DNA from: an uncultured Lachnospiraceae bacterium
GTDB lineage: Bacteria; Bacillota; Clostridia; Lachnospirales; Lachnospiraceae
NCBI GenBank assembly: GCA_934408585.1
Contig: CAKRVA010000002.1
Location: 354,034-418,033 of the forward strand
Direction: 5' to 3'
Length of the DNA: 64,000 bases
Below the pieces are notes generated by a model that saw nothing but the letters and a program-made list of their open reading frames with translations, was not told where the DNA came from and made no database searches. Below, piece after piece: positions 41,793-51,739 of the stretch. Position 1 is the first letter of the stretch. The number at the start of each line of letters is the position of its first letter. Made by a program: the position numbers and the translations under genes.

Positions 41793-43049
41793 ATGAATAA
41801 AAATTTTTATATTCTCTGGAGTACACAGAGTTTGTCACAGCTTGGAAGTAGTATCACAGGTTTTGCACTGACGTTATGGTTATATGAGAAGACAGGGTCT
41901 GCATTAAGCACGGCAGCACTTACGATTTGTACTTATGTGCCATATGTTTTAATGAGTATTTTTGCAGGGGCATTAACAGACCGGTTTGATAAGAAGAAAA
42001 CGATGCTGTTATGTGATACATTGGCAGCAGTAAGCACTCTTACGGTATTTGTTCTTTATAAAACGGATACTTTAGCAGTGTGGCATCTTTATGTAATCAA
42101 TGCATTTTCAGGACTTATGAACACCGTTCAACAGCCTGCATCAGAAGTAGCCATGACACTTATTGTAGGCAAAGAGGAATATCAGAAGACGAGTGGGCTT
42201 CAGTCATTATCAAGATCGTTGATATCAATTTTAAATCCGCTTCTTGCCACGGCTTTGTATGGTCTTGCAGGGCTTGATGTTGTTATTGGTGTGGACTTAT
42301 GCAGCTTTGTAATTGCTTTTTTGGCGTTGGCGGTTTTTATCAAGATACCGGACGTAACAAAAGAAAAGACAGAGGGAGTTCTAAAGCTTGCAAAAGAAGG
42401 AATTTCTTTTCTAAAAGAAACTCCTATGATATTTACACTGATTCTGTTTATGGCAGGTGTAAATTTTGTTGCATCTGCATTTGATGCTGTTTTACCGGGA
42501 CTTGTGATTCCAAGAAGTGGGGCAACCGTGCTTGGAATGGTTACGACATTTTCCGGAGTTGCTATGGCTGCCGGAAGTGTGCTGGTATCCATAATGCCAA
42601 AACCCAGGAACAGGGTAAAAGTAGTGTATATGACGATGCTGATATCTCTTGGAACAGAGAATTTTCTACTGGCATTTGCAAAATCCCCCATTCTCTGGTG
42701 TATGGGACAGATAATCGGATGGATATTGGTGCCTGTTATGAGTGCCAATATGGACGTTATTATGCGTAATACCATTCCCGTAGCATTGCAGGGGAGAGTA
42801 TATGCCTGCAGAAATACATTTCAGTTTTTTACCATACCGATTGGCTTATTCTGGGGTGGCTTTATGGTGGATGAAATATGTGAACCATTTATGACAGGGC
42901 ATATGGATTCACCATTTCTTACAACTCTGTTTGGAACCGGAAAGGGTTCAGGGGCAGCACTGATGATGTTTATTCTTGGTGTAATTGGTACGACACTGTG
43001 CTTCGTAACGGGAAGTAAACTGAAGAAATATAAATACAGTGACCACTAA
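41793..43049 (+). CDS. MFS exporter (MefA/EntS-like)
   Basis: A 418-residue major facilitator protein with about twelve membrane helices. It begins NKNFYILWSTQSLSQLGSSI, the usual opening of macrolide-efflux and enterobactin-exporter-like MFS proteins, and has the loop motif GALTDRFDKKK between helices 2 and 3. It probably pumps out a drug or a metabolite such as a siderophore. The preceding 150 bases hold a possible leader peptide and hairpins. A terminator at 43075 ends it. Confidence 0.85.
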   Translation: MNKNFYILWSTQSLSQLGSSITGFALTLWLYEKTGSALSTAALTICTYVPYVLMSIFAGALTDRFDKKKTMLLCDTLAAVSTLTVFVLYKTDTLAVWHLYVINAFSGLMNTVQQPASEVAMTLIVGKEEYQKTSGLQSLSRSLISILNPLLATALYGLAGLDVVIGVDLCSFVIAFLALAVFIKIPDVTKEKTEGVLKLAKEGISFLKETPMIFTLILFMAGVNFVASAFDAVLPGLVIPRSGATVLGMVTTFSGVAMAAGSVLVSIMPKPRNRVKVVYMTMLISLGTENFLLAFAKSPILWCMGQIIGWILVPVMSANMDVIMRNTIPVALQGRVYACRNTFQFFTIPIGLFWGGFMVDEICEPFMTGHMDSPFLTTLFGTGKGSGAALMMFILGVIGTTLCFVTGSKLKKYKYSDH

Positions 43050-43074
43050 ATAGCGGAAGTAAGGTTACTTTATG

Positions 43075-43110
43075 GCAGCAATGATTCTGAAAATCATTGC
43101 TGCTTTTTTT
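43075..43110 (+). terminator. Intrinsic terminator
   Basis: Perfect 12-base arms GCAGCAATGATT (43075-43086) and AATCATTGCTGC (43092-43103) run into a T-run. The right arm contains the -35 box TTGCTG of the next promoter. Confidence 0.88.
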
Positions 43111-43145
43111 ATTCGGTGCTAAAATATGGTTAGAAATAACTAACA
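43097..43145 (+). promoter_or_regulatory. Promoter with GTTAG-N6-CTAAC palindrome (site B)
   Basis: TTGCTG (43097-43102), a 17-base spacer and TAAAAT (43120-43125), with the palindrome GGTTAG-AAATAA-CTAACA (43128-43145) starting after 2 bases, the same distance as in site A. Confidence 0.65.
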
Positions 43146-43196
43146 CAAAACATGACAGAATGAAAAAATATAAATAACAAGGACAGGAGGAAAACG

Positions 43197-44114
43197 ATGA
43201 GAATACTAATTTTTGGAGCCGGAGTGCTGGGCTGTAATATGGCACACAATTTTTATAAAGCCGGAAAAGATGTGACTTTGCTGGCACGTGGGAAGTGGGC
43301 TGAGAGCATTAAGGAAAAAGGACTTGTGATTAAAAATAAATTTTCCCTGAAACCTTCCTGTGACCATATTGCGGTAATTGAAGAATTAAAGAAAGAGGAT
43401 GCGTATGATGTAATTTTTATTTGTCTGAGATATACACAATTGCCATCTATTATGGAAACGATAAAAAATAACGTATCAAAAAACATTGTATTTATTGGAA
43501 ATAATATGAATGCCGAAAAGATAGCAAAAGAGCTGGAAGGAAAAAATGTTATGTTTGGATTTTCCTCTTCTGCAGGACATCGGGAAGCTAATCGTGTTAT
43601 GTCGGTTGATTTGAAAAAAGTAACAATAGGAGATTTAAAAACAGGAAATTCTCATGAGGATTTTATAAAGGAAATTTTTCAGGGAACAAAATATCGGGTA
43701 TTTTACGAATCAAATATGGGAGATTATTTGATTAGTCATGCTGCTTATGTTATTCCTATGGCTTTTGCATGCTATTATACCGATGGAGATTTAAAAAAGA
43801 TAAAGAACGATAAATCTTTTACTTTGAAAGTTATCAATGCATGTGCGGAATGTTACGAAGCAGTTGAAAAATTGGGACATTGCCTGCTTCCGAAAGGGGA
43901 AGAAGAATATCGTACTCCAAAATACAGAAAGACCATGTATCGTTTCTGCAAGCTTATATTTTCTACAAATTTAGGAAAAATATGTGTTTCCGATCATGCT
44001 ATGAATGCGACAGATGAAATGGGAGGACTTGCAGAGGAGCTTGTAAAAATGATTCAGGAAGCAGGCATAGAAGCCAATAATTTCTTTGAATTGTATACCT
44101 ATCTGAAAAAGTAA
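43197..44114 (+). CDS. Ketopantoate-reductase-family (ApbA/PanE) protein
   Basis: A 305-residue NADP-dependent oxidoreductase of the 2-dehydropantoate 2-reductase family. The dinucleotide fold begins RILIFGAGVLGCNMAHNFYKAGKDVTLLAR, with GxGxxG and the basic residue that favours NADP. GNNMNAEKIAKEL and FGFSSSAGHREANR follow, and the C-terminal helical domain begins near residue 180. Many members of this group in Clostridia are not in pantothenate pathways, and no other pantothenate gene lies here, so the substrate is open. It starts an operon under site B. Confidence 0.78.
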   Translation: MRILIFGAGVLGCNMAHNFYKAGKDVTLLARGKWAESIKEKGLVIKNKFSLKPSCDHIAVIEELKKEDAYDVIFICLRYTQLPSIMETIKNNVSKNIVFIGNNMNAEKIAKELEGKNVMFGFSSSAGHREANRVMSVDLKKVTIGDLKTGNSHEDFIKEIFQGTKYRVFYESNMGDYLISHAAYVIPMAFACYYTDGDLKKIKNDKSFTLKVINACAECYEAVEKLGHCLLPKGEEEYRTPKYRKTMYRFCKLIFSTNLGKICVSDHAMNATDEMGGLAEELVKMIQEAGIEANNFFELYTYLKK

Positions 44115-44137
44115 AGGAGAAAAGAAAGACAATCGTT

Positions 44138-44857
44138 ATGAAAGAAAATGAATTTAATGCAATTGGAATAGAAAGCCAGCTTGACTGGCCACGCATAAAA
44201 AAACTTTTAACAATCGGTCTGTTTGCAGGCTGTCTGGTGTTTGTAGGAGACTGGATGCTTGGTTATGGAATCAAGGATGCAGGTTTAAGTGGTTTGGAAG
44301 GAAAACTGTCGACATATGCAGGAAAAAAAGATAGTGTTTATATTTGGTCTGCAATATTAGGATTGCTGGGAATTGTTCTGGAGGGACTTAGCTATTTCGG
44401 AATCTATCGTCTTATGGCTGAAAAGTCACCGGAACATGCACATAAATTGAGAACGGGTATTATTGGATACATAGCGTTTGGAGCATGCGGAGTTCATATT
44501 CCCTGCGTCATGGTGTCATGGCTATATCATTTTCTCAAAAATACAGCTCCGGATATTGCATACGAATGCTGTCGTAAATTTATAGTTTATTTTATACTGC
44601 CGGCGACAATTCTTTTTGCTATTTTCTGTTTATATATGATAGCAGCTCAGATATCAGCATTTGTGAAAGAAAAGACACCCTATCCGAAATGGTGCTGGAT
44701 ATTTAATATTGGTTTTGGCATGGTTTTAACTATGATTATTGCGACACCGTTTCGAGGATATGCATGGGGAAATGCACTTGCAGCAGCATGGATTAGTGTA
44801 GGAAATATCTGGCAGTTTGCAGGCTTACTTTTTGTAATGAAGAAAATAAATAATTAG
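44138..44857 (+). CDS. Polytopic membrane protein, DUF6796-like (copy 2)
   Basis: A 239-residue membrane protein with about seven helices. It has a short N-terminal cytoplasmic part (NAIGIESQLDWPRIKKLL), then FAGCLVFVGDWMLGY, which recalls the opening of the proteins at 40483 and 55684 but is more distant, and later conserved-looking blocks SYFGIYRLMAEKS and PATILFAIFCLYMIA. Function is unknown. It follows the ketopantoate-reductase-like gene by 23 bases. Confidence 0.58.
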   Translation: MKENEFNAIGIESQLDWPRIKKLLTIGLFAGCLVFVGDWMLGYGIKDAGLSGLEGKLSTYAGKKDSVYIWSAILGLLGIVLEGLSYFGIYRLMAEKSPEHAHKLRTGIIGYIAFGACGVHIPCVMVSWLYHFLKNTAPDIAYECCRKFIVYFILPATILFAIFCLYMIAAQISAFVKEKTPYPKWCWIFNIGFGMVLTMIIATPFRGYAWGNALAAAWISVGNIWQFAGLLFVMKKINN

Positions 44858-44870
44858 AGGTAATAAAAAC

Positions 44871-45644
44871 ATGACAATTCATGAATATGGTAAAAATAAT
44901 GAAAAAATCGTGGTATTGGTACATCCGTCGGTGGTGATGTGGGACTTTTTTGAATATGTAGTTCCCTTACTGGAAAAGGAATATCATGTAATCATTCCGG
45001 CATTGCCCGGATATGATGAGGAAAATCCGGATGAAGATTTTACGAGTGTGGAAGATATTGCCGGAGAATTGGGGGAGTGGTTTATTAGAAATAAAATTAC
45101 AGCAATAGATGTTCTTTATGGCTGTTCGATGGGAGGCAGTGTTGTTTTAAGAATGCTTGCGGATTCTAAAATAACCATTAAAAACACAATTTGCGATGGA
45201 GGAATAACACCCTACCAATTGCCATGGCTTCTTACAAGATTTATTGCAATTAAGGATTTCCTATTGATTTCAATGGGCAAAATAGGAGGCTTTGGGCTTC
45301 TTGAGAAGGCATTTGCAACAGATGAGTATAGCAAAGAAGATTTGAAATATATGGCAAAGGTTCTTCATTTTATAAGCTATAAAACGATTTGGAGAACGTT
45401 TGAATCCTGTAACAATTATACGATGCCAAAGAATCCGGTGAAATATCCGGGGAAATTTGAATATTGGTATGGTGATAAAGAGCGTAAAGAAAGAAAAGAA
45501 GATATGGACTATGTAAATAGTCATATTTCACATGTAGAATTTGTAGAAATGAAGGATATGGGGCATGCCAGTATGGCACCGTTGTACCCGGAAAAAATGG
45601 CAGAACGTATCAGAGCATTATTGGAGGAGAAAACCTTTGAATAG
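44871..45644 (+). CDS. Alpha/beta-hydrolase
   Basis: A 257-residue soluble alpha/beta-hydrolase. The nucleophile elbow is YGCSMGGS (about residue 86), the oxyanion region VLVHPSVVMWDFF, and the catalytic histidine is in KDMGHASM near the end. The acid may be the aspartate in YWYGDKERK. The substrate is unknown. It is the third gene of the site B operon, 13 bases after the membrane protein, and its stop overlaps the AraC start by 8 bases. Confidence 0.78.
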   Translation: MTIHEYGKNNEKIVVLVHPSVVMWDFFEYVVPLLEKEYHVIIPALPGYDEENPDEDFTSVEDIAGELGEWFIRNKITAIDVLYGCSMGGSVVLRMLADSKITIKNTICDGGITPYQLPWLLTRFIAIKDFLLISMGKIGGFGLLEKAFATDEYSKEDLKYMAKVLHFISYKTIWRTFESCNNYTMPKNPVKYPGKFEYWYGDKERKERKEDMDYVNSHISHVEFVEMKDMGHASMAPLYPEKMAERIRALLEEKTFE

Positions 45645-46596
45645 TGGGGGATTTACCAGTACCGAATTATATGGAACATCGATACATGAAAAAAAAGAGG
45701 ATACTTCTATTTGCAATAGATATCATCTTGAAAATGAAAGTGGTTATGGAGATATAACTATATATTATGTATTTTCCGGTATCGAGTTGATTTATAATGA
45801 TATGCATATGGCATATTGTAATAAAAATCAGAAACCGGCGTCCAATGTAATGGAAATCAATTATTGTAAAGAGGGGCGCTGCGAATGTTTATTCGGGAAA
45901 AATCAATATTGTTATATGTCTGCCGGTGATTTGTCCTTTTGTTCCTTACAGAATAACGCCCATCAGTCAGAATTTCCAACGGAGCATTATCATGGCATTA
46001 CCATTACCATAGATTTTTCAATGATTACGGAAGAGATGAAGAAGCTAATGGGGCTATTACCTGTAAATTTAGAGAATATCAGGAACCTTTCTCAAAGGGA
46101 TGAGTTTACGATAGTTCGGGCAAATCAGACCATAGAACATATTTTTTCTGAATTATATACTATTCCTGAGAAAATACGATACGGGTATATCCGGGTGAAA
46201 ATTCTGGAAATGCTTCTTGTATTGACGGAATTGGATTTAATAAAAGAAAAGTCGGAGCATGCACATTTTTCAGAAGGACAGATTGAAAAAATCAAACGTA
46301 TGCATGCATTTCTTATGGAACATTTTAATGAGCATTATACCATTGACGATTTATCCGAGCACTTTGAAATTTCACCAACAAATATGAAAAAGTGCTTTAG
46401 GGAAGTTTATGGGGACTCTATTTATGCATATATGAAATCATACCGTTTGCAGATGGCAGAAAAGCTTCTAAGAGAGAGTTCACTTACGGTTGGAGAGATT
46501 GCAACGCAGGTGGGATATCTTAATCCCAATAAGTTTACGACGGCATTTTGCACTGAATATGGGATATCTCCGACGTTATATCGAAAAAAAGTCTGA
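45637..46596 (+). CDS. AraC-family regulator 1
   Basis: A 319-residue regulator. The N-terminal half is a ligand-binding/dimerisation domain (VMEINYCKEGRCECLF), and the last ~100 residues hold the two helix-turn-helix units (YTIDDLSEHFEISPTNMKKCF, TVGEIATQVGYLNPNKFTTAF). The start is placed at TTG 45637, 8 bases after GGAGGAG; longer frames lack a ribosome site. It overlaps the hydrolase stop by 8 bases. The N-terminal pattern matches the second AraC protein at 52312. It stands directly before the ABC exporter pair, which it may control. Confidence 0.85.
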   Translation: MNSGGFTSTELYGTSIHEKKEDTSICNRYHLENESGYGDITIYYVFSGIELIYNDMHMAYCNKNQKPASNVMEINYCKEGRCECLFGKNQYCYMSAGDLSFCSLQNNAHQSEFPTEHYHGITITIDFSMITEEMKKLMGLLPVNLENIRNLSQRDEFTIVRANQTIEHIFSELYTIPEKIRYGYIRVKILEMLLVLTELDLIKEKSEHAHFSEGQIEKIKRMHAFLMEHFNEHYTIDDLSEHFEISPTNMKKCFREVYGDSIYAYMKSYRLQMAEKLLRESSLTVGEIATQVGYLNPNKFTTAFCTEYGISPTLYRKKV

Positions 46597-46623
46597 ATGG
46601 ATAGAAAAAAGCCTGATTAGTCA

Positions 46624-46690
46624 TTGTAATTTCATAGAAATTCTTTTAATATGCGTTGTAGTTAGAGGCATCTAACCACAACGTTTTTTT
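46624..46690 (+). promoter_or_regulatory. Promoter, GTTAG-N6-CTAAC palindrome (site D) and terminator-like hairpin
   Basis: TTGTAA (46624-46629) and TAATAT (46647-46652) are 17 bases apart. The palindrome AGTTAG-AGGCAT-CTAACC (46660-46677) is the centre of a 12-base stem with one mismatch (46654-46683) followed by seven T residues, so it can also act as the terminator of the AraC transcript or as an attenuator before the ABC exporters. Confidence 0.6.
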
Positions 46691-46707
46691 ATTTTAGAGG
46701 AGGATAT

Positions 46708-48516
46708 ATGATGAAAAAGAAGAAAAATTCTGAAATATCCAGGATGTTTCAATATGCGGGGAATCGACACTGGCTTACAATTATGGGCATGATTTTTGCA
46801 GGACTAAGTACCGTGTTGTCAATGATTCCTTTTGTTTGTATCTGGTTTGTTGTCAGAGATTTATTAAATGCACTGATGGCGGGAGATATTCATTCAGCAT
46901 CTCATAGCAGTATATATGCATGGTGGGCAGCAGGATTTTCCGCTCTTAGTATTTTGCTGTATTTTGTTGCACTTTGCTGTGCACATATGGCGGCTTTCCG
47001 GACTGCGACTAATATGAAAAAAGCAGCGATGCATCATATCGTTACATTACCTCTTGGATTTTTTAATCAAAATGCCAGTGGACGTTTACGAAAAGTGATT
47101 GATGATAATGCCGGACTTACAGAGGATTTTTTGGCACATCAGCTTCCGGATCTTACCGGAGCGGTTATTATGCCAATAGCAGTCTTTGTTCTGATTTTTA
47201 TTTTTGATTGGAGATTGGGACTTTGTTGTCTGGTTCCATTGGTTTTAAGTGTCTTTTTCTTAAAGCAGATGATGGGTGGCGATAATGCACATTTTATGGA
47301 AGGCTATATGACTGCACTGGAAACCATGAATAAAGAGGCAGTAGAGTACATTCGTGGAATTCCGGTCGTAAAGGTTTTCCAGCAAACGGTTTATTCTTTT
47401 AAAAATTTTCATGTAGCAATTGAAGAATATGAGAAGTATGCTTCAGGATATGCCTTAAAATGTCGTATTCCGTTGACCGGATTTCAGGTTGCATTAAACG
47501 GTACATTTATTTTATTAATTCCTGTAGCTTATATGATTTTTGCAGGTGTAAGTGGTCAGAGTGCTTATCAGGATGTTTTTTTGGATTTCCTTTTCTATAG
47601 TTTGTTTACTCCTGTTTGTACTACTATGATGAACCGGGTAATGTTTGCGAGTGAGCAGCTTATGGCAGCAAAAAGTGCAGTAAACCGTATCGAGGAAATA
47701 TTGAAAGAACAGCCATTGCCAGAGACAAATCAGGAAAAGAAGCCTGAAAATGCATCGGTAACCTTTGAAGATGTGTCATTTTCTTATGATGGCACCGAAG
47801 AAAAGGCATTGAATCACATTAGTTTTGAGATTCCGGCAGGAAAAACAGTTGCACTTGTAGGAGCTTCCGGTAGTGGTAAATCTACAGCAGCTAAATTGAT
47901 TCCGAGGTTTTATGATGTGAACGAAGGAAGTGTTCTTATTGGTGGTGTCAATGTTAAAGACATTGCGAAAAATACGCTTATGAATCAAATTGCCTTTGTA
48001 TTTCAGAATACCAGACTATTTAAGGATACATTACTGGAGAATATCCGTGTGGCGAAACCGGGAGCGACCCGTGAAGAGGTTTTACGTGCAGCTGAGGCAG
48101 CACAATGTAAGGAAATTATAAATAGACTTCCGCATGGACTTGATACGATGGTGGGAAGTGGAGGCACGTATTTATCCGGAGGAGAAAATCAGAGAATTGC
48201 ATTGGCAAGGGCAATTTTGAAAGATGCACCAATTGTCATTCTGGATGAAGCAACGGCATTTGCAGATGCTGAAAACGAACATCAGATTCAACTTGCTTTT
48301 GAAAAACTGACAGAAGGAAAAACTGTTTTGATGATTGCGCATCGTCTTTCTACCATTCAGAATGCGGACCTGATATTAGTATTTGATGAAGGAAAAATAA
48401 TAGAGCGTGGAACACATGAAACGTTACTTCAGGAAAATGGTAAATATGCATCTATGTGGAAAGATTATCAAACATCTATTCAGTGGAAGGTCGGAAAGGA
48501 GGTTGAAGAAAGATGA
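46708..48516 (+). CDS. ABC exporter-type half transporter A
   Basis: A 602-residue fused permease-ATPase. Six membrane helices fill about residues 20-310, and the ATPase domain has GASGSGKST, LSGGENQRIALARAI and IVILDEATAFAD. It pairs with the next gene, whose ATG overlaps its stop by 4 bases (ATGA). Such AraC-linked heterodimeric pairs in Clostridia resemble the yersiniabactin importers YbtPQ as well as drug exporters, so direction of transport is not certain. Confidence 0.9.
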   Translation: MMKKKKNSEISRMFQYAGNRHWLTIMGMIFAGLSTVLSMIPFVCIWFVVRDLLNALMAGDIHSASHSSIYAWWAAGFSALSILLYFVALCCAHMAAFRTATNMKKAAMHHIVTLPLGFFNQNASGRLRKVIDDNAGLTEDFLAHQLPDLTGAVIMPIAVFVLIFIFDWRLGLCCLVPLVLSVFFLKQMMGGDNAHFMEGYMTALETMNKEAVEYIRGIPVVKVFQQTVYSFKNFHVAIEEYEKYASGYALKCRIPLTGFQVALNGTFILLIPVAYMIFAGVSGQSAYQDVFLDFLFYSLFTPVCTTMMNRVMFASEQLMAAKSAVNRIEEILKEQPLPETNQEKKPENASVTFEDVSFSYDGTEEKALNHISFEIPAGKTVALVGASGSGKSTAAKLIPRFYDVNEGSVLIGGVNVKDIAKNTLMNQIAFVFQNTRLFKDTLLENIRVAKPGATREEVLRAAEAAQCKEIINRLPHGLDTMVGSGGTYLSGGENQRIALARAILKDAPIVILDEATAFADAENEHQIQLAFEKLTEGKTVLMIAHRLSTIQNADLILVFDEGKIIERGTHETLLQENGKYASMWKDYQTSIQWKVGKEVEER

Positions 48517-50261
48517 AATTTCTTCAGAAAAAATATGCTTTAAGCAAACAGGGAGCCAGAGACCTCCTGAAAGGAATTCTTTATTCGGTTTTGGAATATA
48601 TTAGTCTGATGCTTCCGGTTGCCTTGCTGGCATGTGTATTAAATGTTTTTCTTGAACCATTGCTTGGGGGAAGCCGGCAGGAAACAAATATAGTAAAATA
48701 TATTTTGGTTGGAATTGTAGTTTTAGTGATTATTTTTGTGATGCATTATATTCAATATACCATAACGTATATGGGAACTTACCAGGAGAGTGAACGACGA
48801 AGAATTACGCTTGCAGAAAAATTAAGAACGATGCCCCTGCGATTTTTTAAGGAGCATGATGTTTCCGATTTAACAGGAACTATTATGGGTGACTGTGCAG
48901 GCTTTGAACATGCTTTTTCTCATACAGTTCCACAATTTTGGGGTTCTATTATATCGACGGCAATTGTTTGTATTGCGTTGTTGGTCTATGACTGGAGAAT
49001 GGGACTTGCATTACTCTGGGTTGCACCGGTGGCTTTTGCAGTTGTTCTTTTATCCCGAAAATTGCAGACAAAACAGGGACAGAAACATATAGAGGCAAAA
49101 TTGGCATTGGCAGATGGAATTCAGGAGTGTCTCGAAACAGTACCGGATATTAAGGCTTGTAACTTAGAAACAGAGTATTTAAAAAAGCTGGATAAAAAAA
49201 TGGAAGCTGCGGAAAAGTCCCAGCTTTCTTCCGAAATGCTTACGGCAAGTCTGGTAACATGTGGTCAGATGTTTTTACGACTGGGACTTGCGACCGTAAT
49301 TGTGGTAGGAAATGTGTTATTGTTACATGAAGAAACAACATTATTTTCTTATATCTTATTTTTGATTGCTGCTTCCAGATTGTATGACCCTCTTTCCGGG
49401 GCAATGACAAATATGGCAGAGTTATTTTCTGTTGACTTACAAGTAGAACGTTTGAAAGCAATTCAGAATTATCAGGAGGAAAATAAACAGAAGGAATATC
49501 ATACAAACGGTTATGATATTACTTTTGAACACGTAAGTTTTGCATATGAACCAGGAAAACCTGTGTTGAAAGATGTTTCTTTTACAGCAAAACAGGGGCA
49601 GGTAACAGCACTTGTCGGTCCTTCCGGTGGAGGTAAGAGTACCGTGGCTAATCTCGCAGCCGGCTTTTATGATGTGAGTGGTGGCAGAATTACTCTGGGA
49701 GGAACGGATATTGCGCCAATTGATTCGGTTGCCATGATGAAGGATTTTTCAGTTGTATTTCAGGATGTAGTGCTGTTTAATAATACAGTTATGGAAAATA
49801 TCCGGGTCGGACGTAAGGATGCAACGGATGAAGAGGTAATTGCCGCAGCGAAGACAGCACATTGTCATGAATTTATTGAAAAATTGTCCGATGGATATCA
49901 GACAGTTATTGGAGAAAATGGTTCGACACTTTCCGGTGGAGAATGTCAACGTTTGTCCATTGCACGGGCACTTTTGAAAAATGCACCTGTAATTTTGTTA
50001 GATGAAGCAACAGCTTCTCTTGATGTAGATAATGAAACGGAAATCCAGGAAGCAATCTCCGGTTTGATTAAAGGAAAGACCGTTTTGGTAATTGCTCATA
50101 GAATGCGGACCGTTGAAAATGCAGATCAGATTATTGTGCTTGATGGCGGCATTGTTGCAGAGAGCGGAACACATGAAGAGCTGATGCAGAAAAATGGACT
50201 TTATGCAAAACTTGTAAAGTTGCAAACAACATCTGCACAGTGGAAACTAAACGCACGATAA
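48513..50261 (+). CDS. ABC exporter-type half transporter B
   Basis: A 582-residue fused permease-ATPase, partner of the gene before. Membrane domain about residues 15-300; ATPase motifs GPSGGGKST, LSGGECQRLSIARAL and VILLDEATASLD. Both half transporters have a regular Walker B glutamate, so neither nucleotide site looks degenerate from this. Translation is coupled to half transporter A. A terminator follows at 50281. Confidence 0.9.
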   Translation: MKFLQKKYALSKQGARDLLKGILYSVLEYISLMLPVALLACVLNVFLEPLLGGSRQETNIVKYILVGIVVLVIIFVMHYIQYTITYMGTYQESERRRITLAEKLRTMPLRFFKEHDVSDLTGTIMGDCAGFEHAFSHTVPQFWGSIISTAIVCIALLVYDWRMGLALLWVAPVAFAVVLLSRKLQTKQGQKHIEAKLALADGIQECLETVPDIKACNLETEYLKKLDKKMEAAEKSQLSSEMLTASLVTCGQMFLRLGLATVIVVGNVLLLHEETTLFSYILFLIAASRLYDPLSGAMTNMAELFSVDLQVERLKAIQNYQEENKQKEYHTNGYDITFEHVSFAYEPGKPVLKDVSFTAKQGQVTALVGPSGGGKSTVANLAAGFYDVSGGRITLGGTDIAPIDSVAMMKDFSVVFQDVVLFNNTVMENIRVGRKDATDEEVIAAAKTAHCHEFIEKLSDGYQTVIGENGSTLSGGECQRLSIARALLKNAPVILLDEATASLDVDNETEIQEAISGLIKGKTVLVIAHRMRTVENADQIIVLDGGIVAESGTHEELMQKNGLYAKLVKLQTTSAQWKLNAR

Positions 50262-50280
50262 AGGATAAAGAAATTTTAAT

Positions 50281-50327
50281 AAAAAGGTATGTTTTTCAGA
50301 ATATAATCTGGGAAACATGCCTTTTTC
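50281..50327 (+). terminator. Intrinsic terminator of the ABC pair
   Basis: AAAAAGGTATGTTT pairs with AAACATGCCTTTTT around a 19-base loop, 19 bases after the second half-transporter gene. Confidence 0.82.
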
Positions 50328-50397
50328 TGTTAAAAAATATGCTATAATATGTTATGCATTTAAGTTGTCAAATGTATGAGGAAAAGAGGCTGATAAA

Positions 50398-51012
50398 ATG
50401 TTAAAATATGGAATCATTGCAAAAGCAGTAGAACTCATGTGTTTTAAACCGGCATTGGAAAAACTGGCGACCATATATCCGGAAATGGATATGAACGTTT
50501 ATCGGAAAAAGACAAAGCAGGAATATAAAGCAATGTTACAGAGAACTCCGGATATTGGAGGAAGCTCTTTGGAGATGAATCTTTATATTGCCGCATTTGT
50601 ATTTTCTTTATACAAAGCAGAACCGACTAAGATTACACCGGCAATTATGGATGATATGGTAACGGCTGTATTTGATTCTCCATTTATTGTAAAAGTACAT
50701 AAAAATAAAAAATGTACATTATTTACAGATAAAGTACAGGATAAAAAAGTCAGGGAAAGTAAGGCAAGTCAAACCTCCCATTATGAGCTTGATTGGAAAT
50801 TTGAATACAAAAAGGGAGTTGATGAGTTTTATAATACATACACGGAATGTGGAATTTGTAAATTAGGAATTCGTGAGAATTGTTTTGAATTTGTACCCTG
50901 CCTTTGTAACATGGATGAGCGAAATTACAGAAATGAGGGAGGTCAGCTGCATCGTACCAAGACACTTGCAAATGGGGATGATTGTTGTGACTTTCACGTA
51001 ACAAAAATATAA
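50398..51012 (+). CDS. ATC-hydrolase-like protein 2 (PF14196 type)
   Basis: A 204-residue member of the same family as the protein at 39813. The conserved block is YTECGICKLGIRENCFEFVP, then CNMDERNYRNEGGQLHRT and DDCCDFHV, keeping the three fixed cysteines and adding more (ICK, ENC, PCL). The N-terminal half is more divergent. A TATAAT at 50343-50348 lies upstream. The third copy starts 13 bases downstream. The extra cysteines could bind metal, which is inference only. Confidence 0.7.
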   Translation: MLKYGIIAKAVELMCFKPALEKLATIYPEMDMNVYRKKTKQEYKAMLQRTPDIGGSSLEMNLYIAAFVFSLYKAEPTKITPAIMDDMVTAVFDSPFIVKVHKNKKCTLFTDKVQDKKVRESKASQTSHYELDWKFEYKKGVDEFYNTYTECGICKLGIRENCFEFVPCLCNMDERNYRNEGGQLHRTKTLANGDDCCDFHVTKI

Positions 51013-51024
51013 TGGAGCAGAATT

Positions 51025-51723
51025 ATGAAAGAGAAAGAGTTAAAATTTGACCATACATGTCATGTTCTTTATTCGAAGTCTTGTAAGAAGCAGATTCAGG
51101 ATAAAATCATCTTACATTATCCTCCTGAACAAAAAGAGGAGATTTGGACTCGTATTCAATTACAATATGTAGAATTCCTGAAAGACTGGCGTACGGATTT
51201 GGGAGGAAAGAAAAATTTTCATAATGGTACGGGAGGAACTTATGACAGCATTGCACTGATGGCGTACTATGTTGTCTGCAAAAAGGTGACAAGCCTTGAA
51301 GAAATCGAGGAGATGGAGGGGAATTTATTTCTTCCGGCTTTTCGGAAACTGAAGTTTGTAAATGTAAATAAACCAATATTTAAAAGATTGATGCATTTTT
51401 CTTTTTCCATGGCAGAAAAGAAGTGTAAAAGATGGAATGACTATGAAATGGCGGTTGCACCATATCAAAAGGACAAACCCATTTATTATGAGTTTACAGA
51501 ATGTCCTATTGCAGAGTTTGCAAAAAAGAATGATTTATTGGAAGTTATGCCCGCATTTTGCAATCCGGATTATACGGCAATGGAATTGATTCATGCACGG
51601 CTGATACGGAATACAACCTGTTCAAATGGTTGTAAATGTGATTACACCATTTGTGGGGATGAAGATCCTTATTGCAATCAGTATCCGGAATATCAGGACA
51701 AACAGGGATATCGAAGAAACTAA
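51025..51723 (+). CDS. ATC-hydrolase-like protein 3 (PF14196 type)
   Basis: A 232-residue member of the same family. The conserved block is FTECPIAEFAKKNDLLEVMP, CNPDYTAMELIHARL and CKCDYTICGDE, with a cysteine-rich end (C-S-N-G-C-K-C). The N-terminal domain has a longer basic region than in copies 1 and 2. It is co-transcribed with copy 2. The flavodoxin gene begins 72 bases downstream with its own MerR-type promoter. Confidence 0.7.
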   Translation: MKEKELKFDHTCHVLYSKSCKKQIQDKIILHYPPEQKEEIWTRIQLQYVEFLKDWRTDLGGKKNFHNGTGGTYDSIALMAYYVVCKKVTSLEEIEEMEGNLFLPAFRKLKFVNVNKPIFKRLMHFSFSMAEKKCKRWNDYEMAVAPYQKDKPIYYEFTECPIAEFAKKNDLLEVMPAFCNPDYTAMELIHARLIRNTTCSNGCKCDYTICGDEDPYCNQYPEYQDKQGYRRN

Positions 51724-51739
51724 AAACTAATATTAGCCC

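Noticed and set aside
45565..45636. Longer N-terminus of AraC regulator 1
   Set aside because: It would overlap the hydrolase gene by 80 bases and has no ribosome site, whereas TTG 45637 has GGAGGAG at good distance.
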